NCBI RefSeq assembly: GCF_029910235.1
Contig: NZ_CP112879.1
Location: forward strand, 1 to 64,000
Direction of reading: 5' to 3'
DNA: 64,000 nucleotides
From: Pseudanabaena galeata CCNP1313
GTDB taxonomy: Bacteria; Cyanobacteriota; Cyanobacteriia; Pseudanabaenales; Pseudanabaenaceae
Shown: positions 1-9,406 of the stretch, piece after piece
Layout: every line of letters begins with the position of its first letter
How positions within the stretch are numbered: position 1 is the stretch's first letter
Translations under genes and position numbers: made by a program
Notes under the pieces: generated by a model
Database searches by the model: none
What the model saw: only the letters and a program-made list of their open reading frames with translations
Told to the model about the DNA's origin: nothing

Positions 1-3000
1 ATGAAAGGCGAGATATTTGGCGGCAAATATGATATAAAGGCGAAAATTGGTGACGGGGGGAGCAGTATTGTTTATTTGGCTACAAAATTAAACTCTAGCG
101 ATCGCTACGCTATTAAAACTCTTTCGACTGAAGAAGAAAACACTATTAAGCTTCTAGAAAGAGAAACTCAAACATTAAAACGGTTAAATCACCGCAACAT
201 AGTTAAATTTATAGAAGAAGGTTATGAAGATCGTCATAAGCTTGTTTATCTGGTATTAGAGTACTTAGATGGTGAAAAAATAAGAGACTATTTTGATAAT
301 GGGGTTGATTTAAAAACCAAACTAGATGTATTCCTACAGATTATTGATGGTATAGGTCACGCCCATTCTAAAGATATTATTCATAGAGACATCAAACCAG
401 ACAATATTAAAATTGTAGATAGCGAAGAGAAGCCTATAGCAAAAGTTCTAGATTTTGGTATAGCAATTATTACTACAACCATTTTAACTAATACAATCAG
501 AAGTTATCATACCCCTCTATTTTCACCTCCCGAACAAATTAATCTTGAAAGAGTATCTAGAGATTCTGATATCTATTCTTTAGGAATGACTTTTTTATAT
601 TTACTGTCATCGAAAGAAAGTAGAATTGATTTCCAAGAAGAACGAAATAAGAATTTTCTTTACAAATCTACAGAAGATGCATTGGCAAATTATAATGCTG
701 CCTCCGTAATAAATATTCTCAAAAAAGCTACAGATAAAGATAGAGAGAAACGTCCAAAACTTGATGAGATCAGAAAATCGATTTCCAACTTGATGGATGA
801 ATTAGCAGAAAAGATCTCTATCTTATTTTCTATAACTACTCCACTTGAAAATGAAATATCCAATAGGTACGACTTACAACAAAATCCAATAAAAATAAAG
901 AATCATATTGAATCAGAACTAAAAGCTGATGTAGGGAGTTTGTATATTAAAAAGAGTTTCAAACAAGAAAGAGATGATAGATTGGCTGTTGAAATATTTA
1001 TAGAATCTTTGTCAAAATTTTATTATGGATTTATTAATTACAAAACACCTAATGAGATAGTACTGTATAAGACACCCGAATTTAATAACATTAAATCACA
1101 AGATAATATTATTGAAAATGGCTTTTCCATAAAAGTAGATCCCATTGTTCATATTGGTTCTAGTCCTAAAAGAAAAATTGATTTAACTGAATTAGTCGAT
1201 CTAATTTTAAAACAAGATCAGCAAATTCAAAACGAAATTGAAGATAGGAAATCAATAAAACAAACTTTTGAACAATGGCAAGCAGTTATTGAAATGGAAA
1301 AACAAATTCTTATTGATAAGAAGCAAGTTTTTCCGTACAAACATAAATATTACGATAGCAAAAAACAGGCTCTTATTCTAACCTTAGAAGAATCTATATC
1401 TGTTGAAGAGTTTGATCAAATTACATCTCCAGCTTTAGATGTTACTATTTCTATTACTAAATCATCTAAATCTAATCGACAAATAACCATACAGTTTGCA
1501 ATTGGTAAAATTGTCGATGGGAATAGAGCGAATGATAGTGAACTAATTGACAAACTCCATATTAGTATTGGTGATTATTGTGATCTTGATATTTTAGATT
1601 CCATACTTGACAAGGGCAAAATTGAAACTAATCTTAAAGCTCAAGAATCTGAAATAGAGCGTAGGCGAAAAGCTTTAAGAGAAATTCGATATGGTGATTG
1701 TGAAAACACTGAATTATCTAAAGCTATTGTTAATCCAGCTAATGTTTTTCAAATCGAACCAATATTTATTCGCAAATTTTTTAATGAAAAACTTGATGAA
1801 TCACAGAAACTTGCTGTAAGCAAAGCTTTAGCAACCGAAGATATTTTTCTTATTCAAGGACCACCAGGTACTGGCAAAACTTCCGTTATCACTGAAATCA
1901 TTTTACAGATTCTTGATAAATACCCAAATGATAAAATTTTGATCTCATCTCAATCAAATGTAGCTGTAGATAATGTCCTAACTAGATTATCGCGCACTCC
2001 TAGCAAAGAAATTAAATGCGTAAGAATTGGAAGAGAAGAAAAAATTGAAGAGGAAGCTAGACAATTTGAAATAGAAAAAGCTATTTTAAATTGGCAAAAG
2101 TCAATTCAAGCTAAGTCTATAGAGTATTGGGAAAACTATCAGAAACAAAATGAGCAACTTTTGTCGGGTGTAAAGAAAATTTCTAACATAGAGGAAATTA
2201 ATGAACAGAATCAGGAACTCCAAACTCTTTCCAAGAGGTTGACAGAGGTAATTGAAAGATTTAATTCTGAATTAATTATTTGCAAAGACAATTCTGCTTC
2301 TCAGGAGTTTTCTGATATTTCATTAGAAATAATTTATGAAAAGATACTGATAGAGCAAAAAATCTTAGAATCAATTGAAAAATATGTTGTTAAATTTGGA
2401 TTAGAATACCCTGAACAAAAACAACTTAAAACTTGGATTGACGAAGAATATAAAGTAGTCCAAAATATTTTAGGTGACAATCAGGAAAATCATGAGAAAT
2501 ATATTAAGTTGCAAAAATTAAATGAAGACTGGAGTAAAAGACTTAAAAGAAAACAACAGGATCTAATCTCCTTTTTCATAGAAGGCGTAAATGTTGTTGG
2601 AGCTACTTGTCTAGGTGTTGCTAATTTCAAAGATCGTAATTTTGATTGGGTAATTGTTGATGAAGCAGGGCGTTCAACTGCTCCTGAGACTTTCGTTCCT
2701 ATGTCAAAAGGGAAAAAAATAATACTGGTTGGCGATCATAGACAACTACCGCCAATTATCGATCAGGAATTACAAGAAAGAGCTTTAAATGAAAAAGAAA
2801 TTGAAAAAAAGGTTCTTGAAGTTAGTTTATTTGAGTATTTTTATGATGAATTACCCAAAACCAATAAAATTACTCTTAATCATCAATATAGAATGCATCC
2901 CGATATTGGAAACTTAGTTAGTTATTTATTTTATGACGATCAAGTCTCTAGTGAGCGCGTAAATATAGAAGAGAAAAAACATCAATTAAAACAGTTTGAC

Positions 3001-3537
3001 AAAAATGTTTATTGGATATCCACAAGCGACGTATCACTAGAAAAATCTCAGGAAAGAGAAAATGGTAAAAGCCGTAGTAATCCCTATGAAGCAAAAGTTA
3101 TTAAAGCTGTTCTGTTAAAAATTCAACAAGATTGTCAAGATAATAATTTATTCAAAGATGTCGGCGTTATAGCAGCATATCGTTCACAGATTGCTATATT
3201 AGAATCATCTATCGCCTCTAATGACAAAGAAGTTTGGAAGAATCTTCATATCTCTATTCATACAGTTGATGCTTTTCAAGGTGGAGAATGTGATGTCATT
3301 ATTTATGATTTAGTTAGAAATAATCGACAGCAAAAACTTGGATTTACTTCTGATGATAGACGACTAAATGTGGCTTTGTCTCGTACCAGACAGTTACTTA
3401 TCATTGTTGGCAACGATAATATGGCTTATAAGGGGCGAACACCTAATAACATTGCTAATCCTTTTAAACCATTAATAGAATATATCGATGAAAAAAGTGA
3501 TTTCTGCGTTCGGATTAATTCTGGCAAATTTATGTAA
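1..3537 (+). CDS. Ser/Thr protein kinase fused to SF1 (Upf1/Dna2-like) helicase
   Basis: The 1178-aa protein joins two complete catalytic modules. Residues about 10-270 are a Hanks-type kinase: glycine loop at 16-24, ATP lysine K39 in YAIK, catalytic loop HRDIKPDN at 128-135 and DFG at 151-153. Residues about 590-1150 are an SF1B helicase: QGPPGTGKT at 619-627, DEAG at 887-890, GDHRQLPP, QYRMHP, a VDAFQGGE motif V and an ALSRTR motif VI. A long Lys/Glu-rich, probably coiled-coil stretch is inserted between motifs Ia and II. The start codon sits on base 1 of the window, so a longer N-terminus cannot be excluded, although the glycine loop is at a normal distance from it. The PLD-type gene follows 20 bp downstream, suggesting one transcript. 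The DNA is clearly more AT-rich than the 5-15 kb block, consistent with transfer. A phage-defence role is inferred from fold and context. Confidence 0.85.
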   Translation: MKGEIFGGKYDIKAKIGDGGSSIVYLATKLNSSDRYAIKTLSTEEENTIKLLERETQTLKRLNHRNIVKFIEEGYEDRHKLVYLVLEYLDGEKIRDYFDNGVDLKTKLDVFLQIIDGIGHAHSKDIIHRDIKPDNIKIVDSEEKPIAKVLDFGIAIITTTILTNTIRSYHTPLFSPPEQINLERVSRDSDIYSLGMTFLYLLSSKESRIDFQEERNKNFLYKSTEDALANYNAASVINILKKATDKDREKRPKLDEIRKSISNLMDELAEKISILFSITTPLENEISNRYDLQQNPIKIKNHIESELKADVGSLYIKKSFKQERDDRLAVEIFIESLSKFYYGFINYKTPNEIVLYKTPEFNNIKSQDNIIENGFSIKVDPIVHIGSSPKRKIDLTELVDLILKQDQQIQNEIEDRKSIKQTFEQWQAVIEMEKQILIDKKQVFPYKHKYYDSKKQALILTLEESISVEEFDQITSPALDVTISITKSSKSNRQITIQFAIGKIVDGNRANDSELIDKLHISIGDYCDLDILDSILDKGKIETNLKAQESEIERRRKALREIRYGDCENTELSKAIVNPANVFQIEPIFIRKFFNEKLDESQKLAVSKALATEDIFLIQGPPGTGKTSVITEIILQILDKYPNDKILISSQSNVAVDNVLTRLSRTPSKEIKCVRIGREEKIEEEARQFEIEKAILNWQKSIQAKSIEYWENYQKQNEQLLSGVKKISNIEEINEQNQELQTLSKRLTEVIERFNSELIICKDNSASQEFSDISLEIIYEKILIEQKILESIEKYVVKFGLEYPEQKQLKTWIDEEYKVVQNILGDNQENHEKYIKLQKLNEDWSKRLKRKQQDLISFFIEGVNVVGATCLGVANFKDRNFDWVIVDEAGRSTAPETFVPMSKGKKIILVGDHRQLPPIIDQELQERALNEKEIEKKVLEVSLFEYFYDELPKTNKITLNHQYRMHPDIGNLVSYLFYDDQVSSERVNIEEKKHQLKQFDKNVYWISTSDVSLEKSQERENGKSRSNPYEAKVIKAVLLKIQQDCQDNNLFKDVGVIAAYRSQIAILESSIASNDKEVWKNLHISIHTVDAFQGGECDVIIYDLVRNNRQQKLGFTSDDRRLNVALSRTRQLLIIVGNDNMAYKGRTPNNIANPFKPLIEYIDEKSDFCVRINSGKFM

Positions 3538-3557
3538 ATTACAAATGGTTTAATAAA

Positions 3558-5003
3558 ATGAATAATGAAATAAAAAGTTTTGAAAAAGTAAAAGATTTTG
3601 AAAATAAGATTCGTAAATACCATTCATTGCCAGAAGCAGTAGTAATTGACTGTAAGCTAATTGGGTATCCCTTCCACATTTTAAATATTGATTTAACCTA
3701 TTTGGCAAACAGACAACTACAACTAGTTGAAGAATTTGTCATGAAGTGTATTAATTATGATTTAAATATACAAGCTGAAATAGCTGCTTTCTTGGGTATG
3801 GATGAAAGCTTAATAGAAAAAGTTTTGTCAGAATTATTATCTAAAGGTTTAATTCAAAGAGAAAACACTTTAAAGTTGACTGAACTAGGTTCTGTTTCTT
3901 TAGAAAAGCAAACTGTATTAGCTCCTCTATCGGAAACAAAGATTTTTTACATTGATGCTTTAAGTGGAAAGCTGAGTGACAAATTTTCATTAAATTTATA
4001 TGAGAAGAATAATAATGATAATTTTCTTTTAAATAAAATTATCAAAAGACCAAGGAAGAATAACATTGAAGACGTGGTTGACTATTATGAGCATATTGAA
4101 AAGTCATTGCAAAATTATAATAATTCTAATCAAATTGAACTAATTCAAGTTAATAATATTGAGAAAGTATATACAGAGTATCATGAGCTTTCATTGGTTC
4201 TATATCAAAGAAATCCTGATGATCAAGAAATTGAATATGAAATTTTTTCCAGAGGGAACATTCAAGTTGATTATAGAACGACTATAGAACAACTTTATGC
4301 AGAAGGAAAAAAAATACTTGACCCAATTTTTCAAGAAATTAAAGACGATAAATTAATAGATTTTAATGATGAAAATAATCTTTCGGCATCTATTAACTAT
4401 GAAGATGTAAAAGCTGTTGAAAAGCTTACTCTAAAAATTAACTCTTTTAATGATCCTGATCTTTTAATTGAAACTAAAGATAAAGTAATTAAAGAAGAGC
4501 GCCAAAAGTTAAAACATGAGCTTGAGCAAATTCAGACAAAAAGCAAGATATCCGAAATTATTCATACTTATGAGCATCGTGACTATTTATTTAAAGCTTT
4601 AAAAGAAGCGAAAAATAGAGTAATGATTGTTTCTCCGTGGATTAAGGGGTTTGCTGTAGATAAAAATTTTCTTGAACAATTAGAAGAGACTTTAAAGAGG
4701 AATATCCAAGTTTATATTTACTATGGAATTAAGGGTTCCAATCAGCAAAATGATCGTAGATCGATTGAAAATTTAGAAGAACTATCTGAACGTCATAAGT
4801 ATTTTCAATTTAAAAAAGCAAAGAATACACATCGTAAAATTTTAGTTTGCGACAGTAGATTCGGTATCGTCACCAGCTTCAATTTCTTATCATTTAGAGC
4901 AGATCCTAATTTAACTTATAGAGATGAATTAGGTGTTATTATCAGAGACAAATCAACTATTGAAGATTTATTTCAAAGTGGTAAATCTTTATGCGATAGC
5001 TAA
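3558..5003 (+). CDS. PLD-family nuclease-like protein with N-terminal winged-helix-like region
   Basis: The C-terminal third (about residues 330-481) resembles the phospholipase D superfamily: a strand reading VMIVSPW, then an HxK motif (H425, K427 in THRKILVCD) followed by a TSFNF strand. Only one HKD motif is visible, so a homodimeric active site like bacterial PLD nucleases would be expected. Residues about 45-105 look like a winged helix (SELLSKGLIQRENTLKLTELG). The middle is charged and unrecognised. ATG 3558 follows the kinase-helicase stop by 20 bp, which supports a two-gene system in which a kinase-regulated helicase feeds a nuclease; that mechanism is inference. It could also act on lipids, but the helicase partner makes nucleic acid the likelier substrate. 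Confidence 0.72.
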   Translation: MNNEIKSFEKVKDFENKIRKYHSLPEAVVIDCKLIGYPFHILNIDLTYLANRQLQLVEEFVMKCINYDLNIQAEIAAFLGMDESLIEKVLSELLSKGLIQRENTLKLTELGSVSLEKQTVLAPLSETKIFYIDALSGKLSDKFSLNLYEKNNNDNFLLNKIIKRPRKNNIEDVVDYYEHIEKSLQNYNNSNQIELIQVNNIEKVYTEYHELSLVLYQRNPDDQEIEYEIFSRGNIQVDYRTTIEQLYAEGKKILDPIFQEIKDDKLIDFNDENNLSASINYEDVKAVEKLTLKINSFNDPDLLIETKDKVIKEERQKLKHELEQIQTKSKISEIIHTYEHRDYLFKALKEAKNRVMIVSPWIKGFAVDKNFLEQLEETLKRNIQVYIYYGIKGSNQQNDRRSIENLEELSERHKYFQFKKAKNTHRKILVCDSRFGIVTSFNFLSFRADPNLTYRDELGVIIRDKSTIEDLFQSGKSLCDS

Positions 5004-5012
5004 TCAAGTCAA

Positions 5013-5040
5013 GGAAAATGCACAACAAAGTGCATCTTCC
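5013..5040. terminator. Hairpin between convergent genes
   Basis: The arms ggaaaatgcac and gtgcatcttcc (one mismatch, 6-nt loop) lie between the stops of the PLD-type gene and the SNF2 helicase gene. Position suggests a bidirectional terminator; there is no strong U-tract on either side. Confidence 0.5.
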
Positions 5041-5055
5041 CTAACAACTCAAAAC

Positions 5056-8000
5056 TTAGAATAGCTTCAACTGTTCTCTCTCCTCATTTACATTCTTCTG
5101 CGGAATCACAAGTCGCTTACCTCCTCCTTCTAAAAGCATGAATTCAGACAATGGCTTGAATACTTGCGGTTGCAGAAACTGCAAAATTCTCTCGCCATTC
5201 ACAGGAATTTCAATCTCAACAGAGCTAACAATCTGCGCGATTTGTTCAAGCCAGTTATCAGCGTCACCTGACACCCAATCCTCAAACCGTCTCTGCCTCA
5301 ATGCTTCCACGATCGCTGTTGATGGTGGCTCCAACTTGGCGACTACAGAATCACGTTGCCAAAATATCTCTCTTGAGTCAGTCAATTCATCATCATCAAG
5401 ATTAGGATCTTGATCGTCATTATCCACGGGTGCTTCGTTAGCAATTGTGTCAAACAGTTGCTTGAGAAACTCTAACCGATTTGCTTTTTCGTGGTATGTC
5501 TGAAGTTGATCGAACGGCTGACTGACGCGCTTTTGCAAGATTGGTAGCTCTTGCCGATCGCGTTCGAGAGTTTCCTGTGCTGTAGTCAATTTGGCAGCGA
5601 TTGCATTCCTCACCACATGCAAAAGAGAACTATGTGGATTGTGGCAATCAACATTAAATTCATAGCCTGAACTAATGCTCATACCAATCGAGCCATTGAC
5701 CTCAGAGCCAAATCTGCTCAGATACACATTCAGTCCTGCAAATTGTCCGATTTGGATTTGAGTTAACCGATAGCTATCTCTCAACTTTTGGAATTGTTCA
5801 GAAATATGATCGTCTATCAGCACAGCTTTATCCAACATCACACCGCGATCGCTGATGAATTGCTTCAGGTTGGCTTTGGCGACAGTGGCTAGGTCTGTTT
5901 GAATATGCTGAATGTTGGCAGGATGGTTGGTATTTACCATGTCAGCTAGATACTGAATCTTGGATTTATCCCTAAACTGCGTATCGTTATAGGCTTGCAA
6001 TTGCATTCCTAGTCCTTGTAATTCGGCTTCGAGGGTAGCCCGTTCCATGATCAGCGGATCGCCCGATGCGATCGCTTTCATCTGGGCTGCATTAAGAACT
6101 GTCTCATCAATGTCTTCGATGGTACGATGGGTGCGATCGCCCGACATCACCTGCGAAATCATGCGTTGTTTGTTTTCAATCGCTTGCCAGAGGAACGAAT
6201 CAAATCCCGCTTGGTTATTCCTACCTTCGGTGACATAGCGGAAAATGAAGACATCGCTCCATTTATTACCCTGCCTGACTCCTCTACCTTCCCTTTGTTC
6301 GAGGTCTGATGGTCGCCAAGGACAATCAATGTGGTGCAAGGCAATCAGCTTGGTTTGCATATTCACACCTGTCCCAAGTTTGGAAGTGGAGCCGAAGACA
6401 ATCCTGATTCTGCCTTCATTGATCGCTTCAAACAGCTTGACTTTCTTAGCATCGGTATCATAGTCATGGATAAAAGCAATCTGGTCAGCAGGTATACCCA
6501 ACATCAGCAAAGTATCGCGGATATAGCTGTAGCTATTCCACTTGTCTTTCTTAGGCGCATTGCGATCGCAAAAGATTGCTTGGGTTCCTTTGCAAATCGC
6601 CGTAATTGTCCAGATTTGCCAGACATTCCACGCACAGGCTAAGAGTTTGTTGTCTAGCCATTCTGAGGCATTTGGTGATACCAGTTTCGTGTGCATTGAT
6701 GACTTGGAGCCGTCGCCTGTGATTTTGAGCATGTTGTCAACTTCAGCTCTGACTTTGCGTTTTTCTACAGCCTCTGCGCGATCGCAGAGTTTATCCATAT
6801 AAGCAATTTGCTCTTGAGATGGCTTGCAAGACATCACATGGTAATGCGGTGCCGGTGTTTTAACTTCGGCAAGCGCGGCGGTCTGAATGTCGGTTACTTG
6901 ACACCACATCGCCATCAGTTCGGGCAGGTTTACAAATTCTCGCAGACGAGTTTTCGATTTCAGCCTGCCTGTGGGACTAATTTCTAGGGCGGTGCTGGTT
7001 TCACAGAAGCGCGAGCAGAAACTATCAAAGTGGGTTAGCCCCTGTTCTTCGAGTAGGTCAAGTTGCAGGTAGCGCATCCACACATCCATTTCCGCCATAG
7101 TGTTACTGAGTGGTGTTCCTGTTGAGTAGATCACCCTCTTACCATTACCAAGCAGGTATCGTACTTTCATGAAGCAGTCATGGGCGCGTTGGCTATATCC
7201 AGAGGGAATGCCAGAGACGTTATGCTGAGTAGTCAGGATTTGCAGTCGTTTGATTTGCTGTACCTCGTCAATGAACAGTGCATCTATACCCAGTTGCTCA
7301 AAATAAATCACGCGGTCTTTGCGATGGCTGTTTTCAATTTCTTGAATCCGCAAGCCAATCTTCTTACGAGTTGCTTCTAAACTGCGAAATGCTTGCTTTG
7401 ATTCTTCTTTGGTGGTTAAGTCAAAAATAGAAGAGATCGCCGACATTTGTTCTTCCAGAAAAACCAATTCAGTTTCCTCGCTGATGGGCAAGTTAAAGAA
7501 CTGTTCGTAGGTTAATAGAATTGCATCATGGTTATGAGTAGCAATCTTGCTCAATAGAACGCGACGGCTATCTTTAGCAAATTCTTTGACTGTGGGAACG
7601 AGAATGTTAGCTTCGGGATACAACCGCCGAAATTCTTTGTAGTAATCAGGCAAGATCGATTTCATGGTCACATGCATAACTTTGTGAGCCATGCCTTTGC
7701 GTTTGAGTTCCATGCCTGATGCAATCATTGTCGCGGTTTTGCCATAGCCCACCCGATGGGCGGCAAAAGAGGCTTTCTGTCGTTCGACGCGGCGCACAAA
7801 GTTAGCTTGATGACGACGCATCTGAAAATCTGGAGTCATACCTGGAAAGGTCAGGTGTGAACCGTCATAAACAGTATCGCGGTAGAGGTTGTGATATTGG
7901 TTATAGTGCAGACATAACCTTTCAGCGCGATCGCCATCACTCCAGATCCATGCTTTGAAAGCAGTTTGAATCTTATCCCTCATCGTGCGCGACTCCGATG

Positions 8001-9318
8001 TTGCTTCGTGGTTGAGAGTGGCGATGGTGTTGCCATCTTTGTCTTTGTAGTAATCGTAGACTTTGGGATCTTTTTGGTTGAGGGTGTGGTCAATCAGGGC
8101 GATCGCTGTAAAATTTCGGGTTCCCCACTCGGTTTTGTTCTGTGGTGAAACAATTAATTTGCTGTTACCTGTGATTACCCAAATGTTGGCGGGGTCAGGA
8201 TGAAACTTGACTGTGCTTTTTCCTGCATGGCTGAGCAGTTGTTCGGTAAACTCCTTGATTACGGTTTCGGGTAGCCAACTTGTTCCTAGCTTCAGGCGAA
8301 TGGTGTTGCGTAGCAGCAGATTTAGCTCGTCTGGGGACATGGAATTGATATTAAGTCCCAATTTCACGGCGCAGCGCACTTTGATATCCACATCTTCAGC
8401 TTCGGGTAAGCAGGGGACTGGCTGGTTATTTCTGATGACTTGGTGGTAAATCTCTACGTTTAGCCAGTCGGGAACTCCCATTTGCTGCCATGCGATTACT
8501 CTTTTTAAACGTGCGACCACATTGCCACTGATAAATTCTTCGCGAGTAATCCAATCTTCTTTGGAAGCTGCTTGTAAGTCTTCTAGTGGTGTGGTTCCGT
8601 TGTAGAACACTGCCCCTTCTAGTTCGATGACAACAGTGCTGATACTTTTGTCGAGCAGATTTCCAATCCAGTCAAGGTCAATAAAGCTCCGCGCATCTAG
8701 ACATTGAGCAAGGGCATCTTTGGCATTACTAGCGCGATATCTTGGTGTGGCTCTGACTGTGCGTTGATCGAATATCGGCGCTTTAGTGGGACTTTTGCCT
8801 TTGCCTTGGTCAATTTCTAATGCTCTTAAGCGGTAGTAATTGGGGTCTTCTTTGAAGATTTCAAGGTTGACTTTGGCAGTAAAGTTGCCAAACCTAATTA
8901 CGAACGCATCGTATTTTTGATTGAGAACTTGACGCAGTTTCGCTAGTTCTCGGTCATCGTCATACTGTTGCATCTTCAGCACTAAGTCCAAAATCTTGAC
9001 AACAGACATAGCGGCACGAATGCGATGGGGCTGGTTTTCGATTAATTCCAGTTGGCTGTCGGCGCGGCGGTAGATCTGGCTTCCATATTCACAAAATGCA
9101 TTGGGTAAGACATGTTGTAGTTGGGGCGGAATCTGAATTACCTGTGTTTGTACTGGTGCTGGTTGGTAAAATTTGCTGATCGCTTTACCAATCTTGCTAA
9201 TCTCTTTGCGTAGGTCAAAGTTAGCTGGGGCGGTTACGCCTAGATGCTCTCCACCATATAGTTTGGCGACGCTAAGTTCACCGAGAATATTGCGAAACTT
9301 GAACGTTTTTGGACTCAT
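5056..9318 (-). CDS. Large SNF2-like DEAD/DEAH helicase of plasmid/phage type
   Basis: The 1420-aa protein has a helicase core from about residue 500 to 1080: Walker A VGYGKTA at about 523-529, motif II DEVQ at 684-687, motif III STGTPLSNT at 732-740, and motifs V-VI in a GTGVNMQT...QREGRGVRQGN block. These match the SNF2-like translocases of large phage and plasmid helicase-methyltransferase proteins. The first 500 residues and the Glu/Asp-rich tail carry no motif I recognise. The N6-type methyltransferase gene lies directly upstream on the same strand, with a terminator-like hairpin in the gap. Such methylase and helicase parts are often one polypeptide, so this looks like a split version. 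ATG 9318 is a clear start. Role inferred: remodelling or protecting plasmid DNA together with the methylase. Confidence 0.85.
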   Translation of the reverse strand: MSPKTFKFRNILGELSVAKLYGGEHLGVTAPANFDLRKEISKIGKAISKFYQPAPVQTQVIQIPPQLQHVLPNAFCEYGSQIYRRADSQLELIENQPHRIRAAMSVVKILDLVLKMQQYDDDRELAKLRQVLNQKYDAFVIRFGNFTAKVNLEIFKEDPNYYRLRALEIDQGKGKSPTKAPIFDQRTVRATPRYRASNAKDALAQCLDARSFIDLDWIGNLLDKSISTVVIELEGAVFYNGTTPLEDLQAASKEDWITREEFISGNVVARLKRVIAWQQMGVPDWLNVEIYHQVIRNNQPVPCLPEAEDVDIKVRCAVKLGLNINSMSPDELNLLLRNTIRLKLGTSWLPETVIKEFTEQLLSHAGKSTVKFHPDPANIWVITGNSKLIVSPQNKTEWGTRNFTAIALIDHTLNQKDPKVYDYYKDKDGNTIATLNHEATSESRTMRDKIQTAFKAWIWSDGDRAERLCLHYNQYHNLYRDTVYDGSHLTFPGMTPDFQMRRHQANFVRRVERQKASFAAHRVGYGKTATMIASGMELKRKGMAHKVMHVTMKSILPDYYKEFRRLYPEANILVPTVKEFAKDSRRVLLSKIATHNHDAILLTYEQFFNLPISEETELVFLEEQMSAISSIFDLTTKEESKQAFRSLEATRKKIGLRIQEIENSHRKDRVIYFEQLGIDALFIDEVQQIKRLQILTTQHNVSGIPSGYSQRAHDCFMKVRYLLGNGKRVIYSTGTPLSNTMAEMDVWMRYLQLDLLEEQGLTHFDSFCSRFCETSTALEISPTGRLKSKTRLREFVNLPELMAMWCQVTDIQTAALAEVKTPAPHYHVMSCKPSQEQIAYMDKLCDRAEAVEKRKVRAEVDNMLKITGDGSKSSMHTKLVSPNASEWLDNKLLACAWNVWQIWTITAICKGTQAIFCDRNAPKKDKWNSYSYIRDTLLMLGIPADQIAFIHDYDTDAKKVKLFEAINEGRIRIVFGSTSKLGTGVNMQTKLIALHHIDCPWRPSDLEQREGRGVRQGNKWSDVFIFRYVTEGRNNQAGFDSFLWQAIENKQRMISQVMSGDRTHRTIEDIDETVLNAAQMKAIASGDPLIMERATLEAELQGLGMQLQAYNDTQFRDKSKIQYLADMVNTNHPANIQHIQTDLATVAKANLKQFISDRGVMLDKAVLIDDHISEQFQKLRDSYRLTQIQIGQFAGLNVYLSRFGSEVNGSIGMSISSGYEFNVDCHNPHSSLLHVVRNAIAAKLTTAQETLERDRQELPILQKRVSQPFDQLQTYHEKANRLEFLKQLFDTIANEAPVDNDDQDPNLDDDELTDSREIFWQRDSVVAKLEPPSTAIVEALRQRRFEDWVSGDADNWLEQIAQIVSSVEIEIPVNGERILQFLQPQVFKPLSEFMLLEGGGKRLVIPQKNVNEEREQLKLF

Positions 9319-9331
9319 GACTTTTCCTCAA

Positions 9332-9372
9332 TAAAAAAAGCGCCCCTTCCCTTGATTGGGTTGAGGCGCTTG
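9332..9372 (-). terminator. Rho-independent terminator after the methyltransferase gene
   Basis: Read on the minus strand, a GC-rich stem (aagcgcc / ggcgctt) with a roughly 20-nt loop is followed by a run of T. It lies downstream of the 9407-10459 gene and just before the SNF2 helicase start, so it could attenuate transcription between the two. Confidence 0.65.
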
Positions 9373-9406
9373 TTGTTTGTGTGGTAATTTTTCTGTCGAA
9401 TCGCCG

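Noticed and set aside
5138-8449. Several plus-strand frames of 60-103 aa opposite the SNF2 helicase
   Set aside because: They are antisense shadows of a well-supported gene and show no motif.
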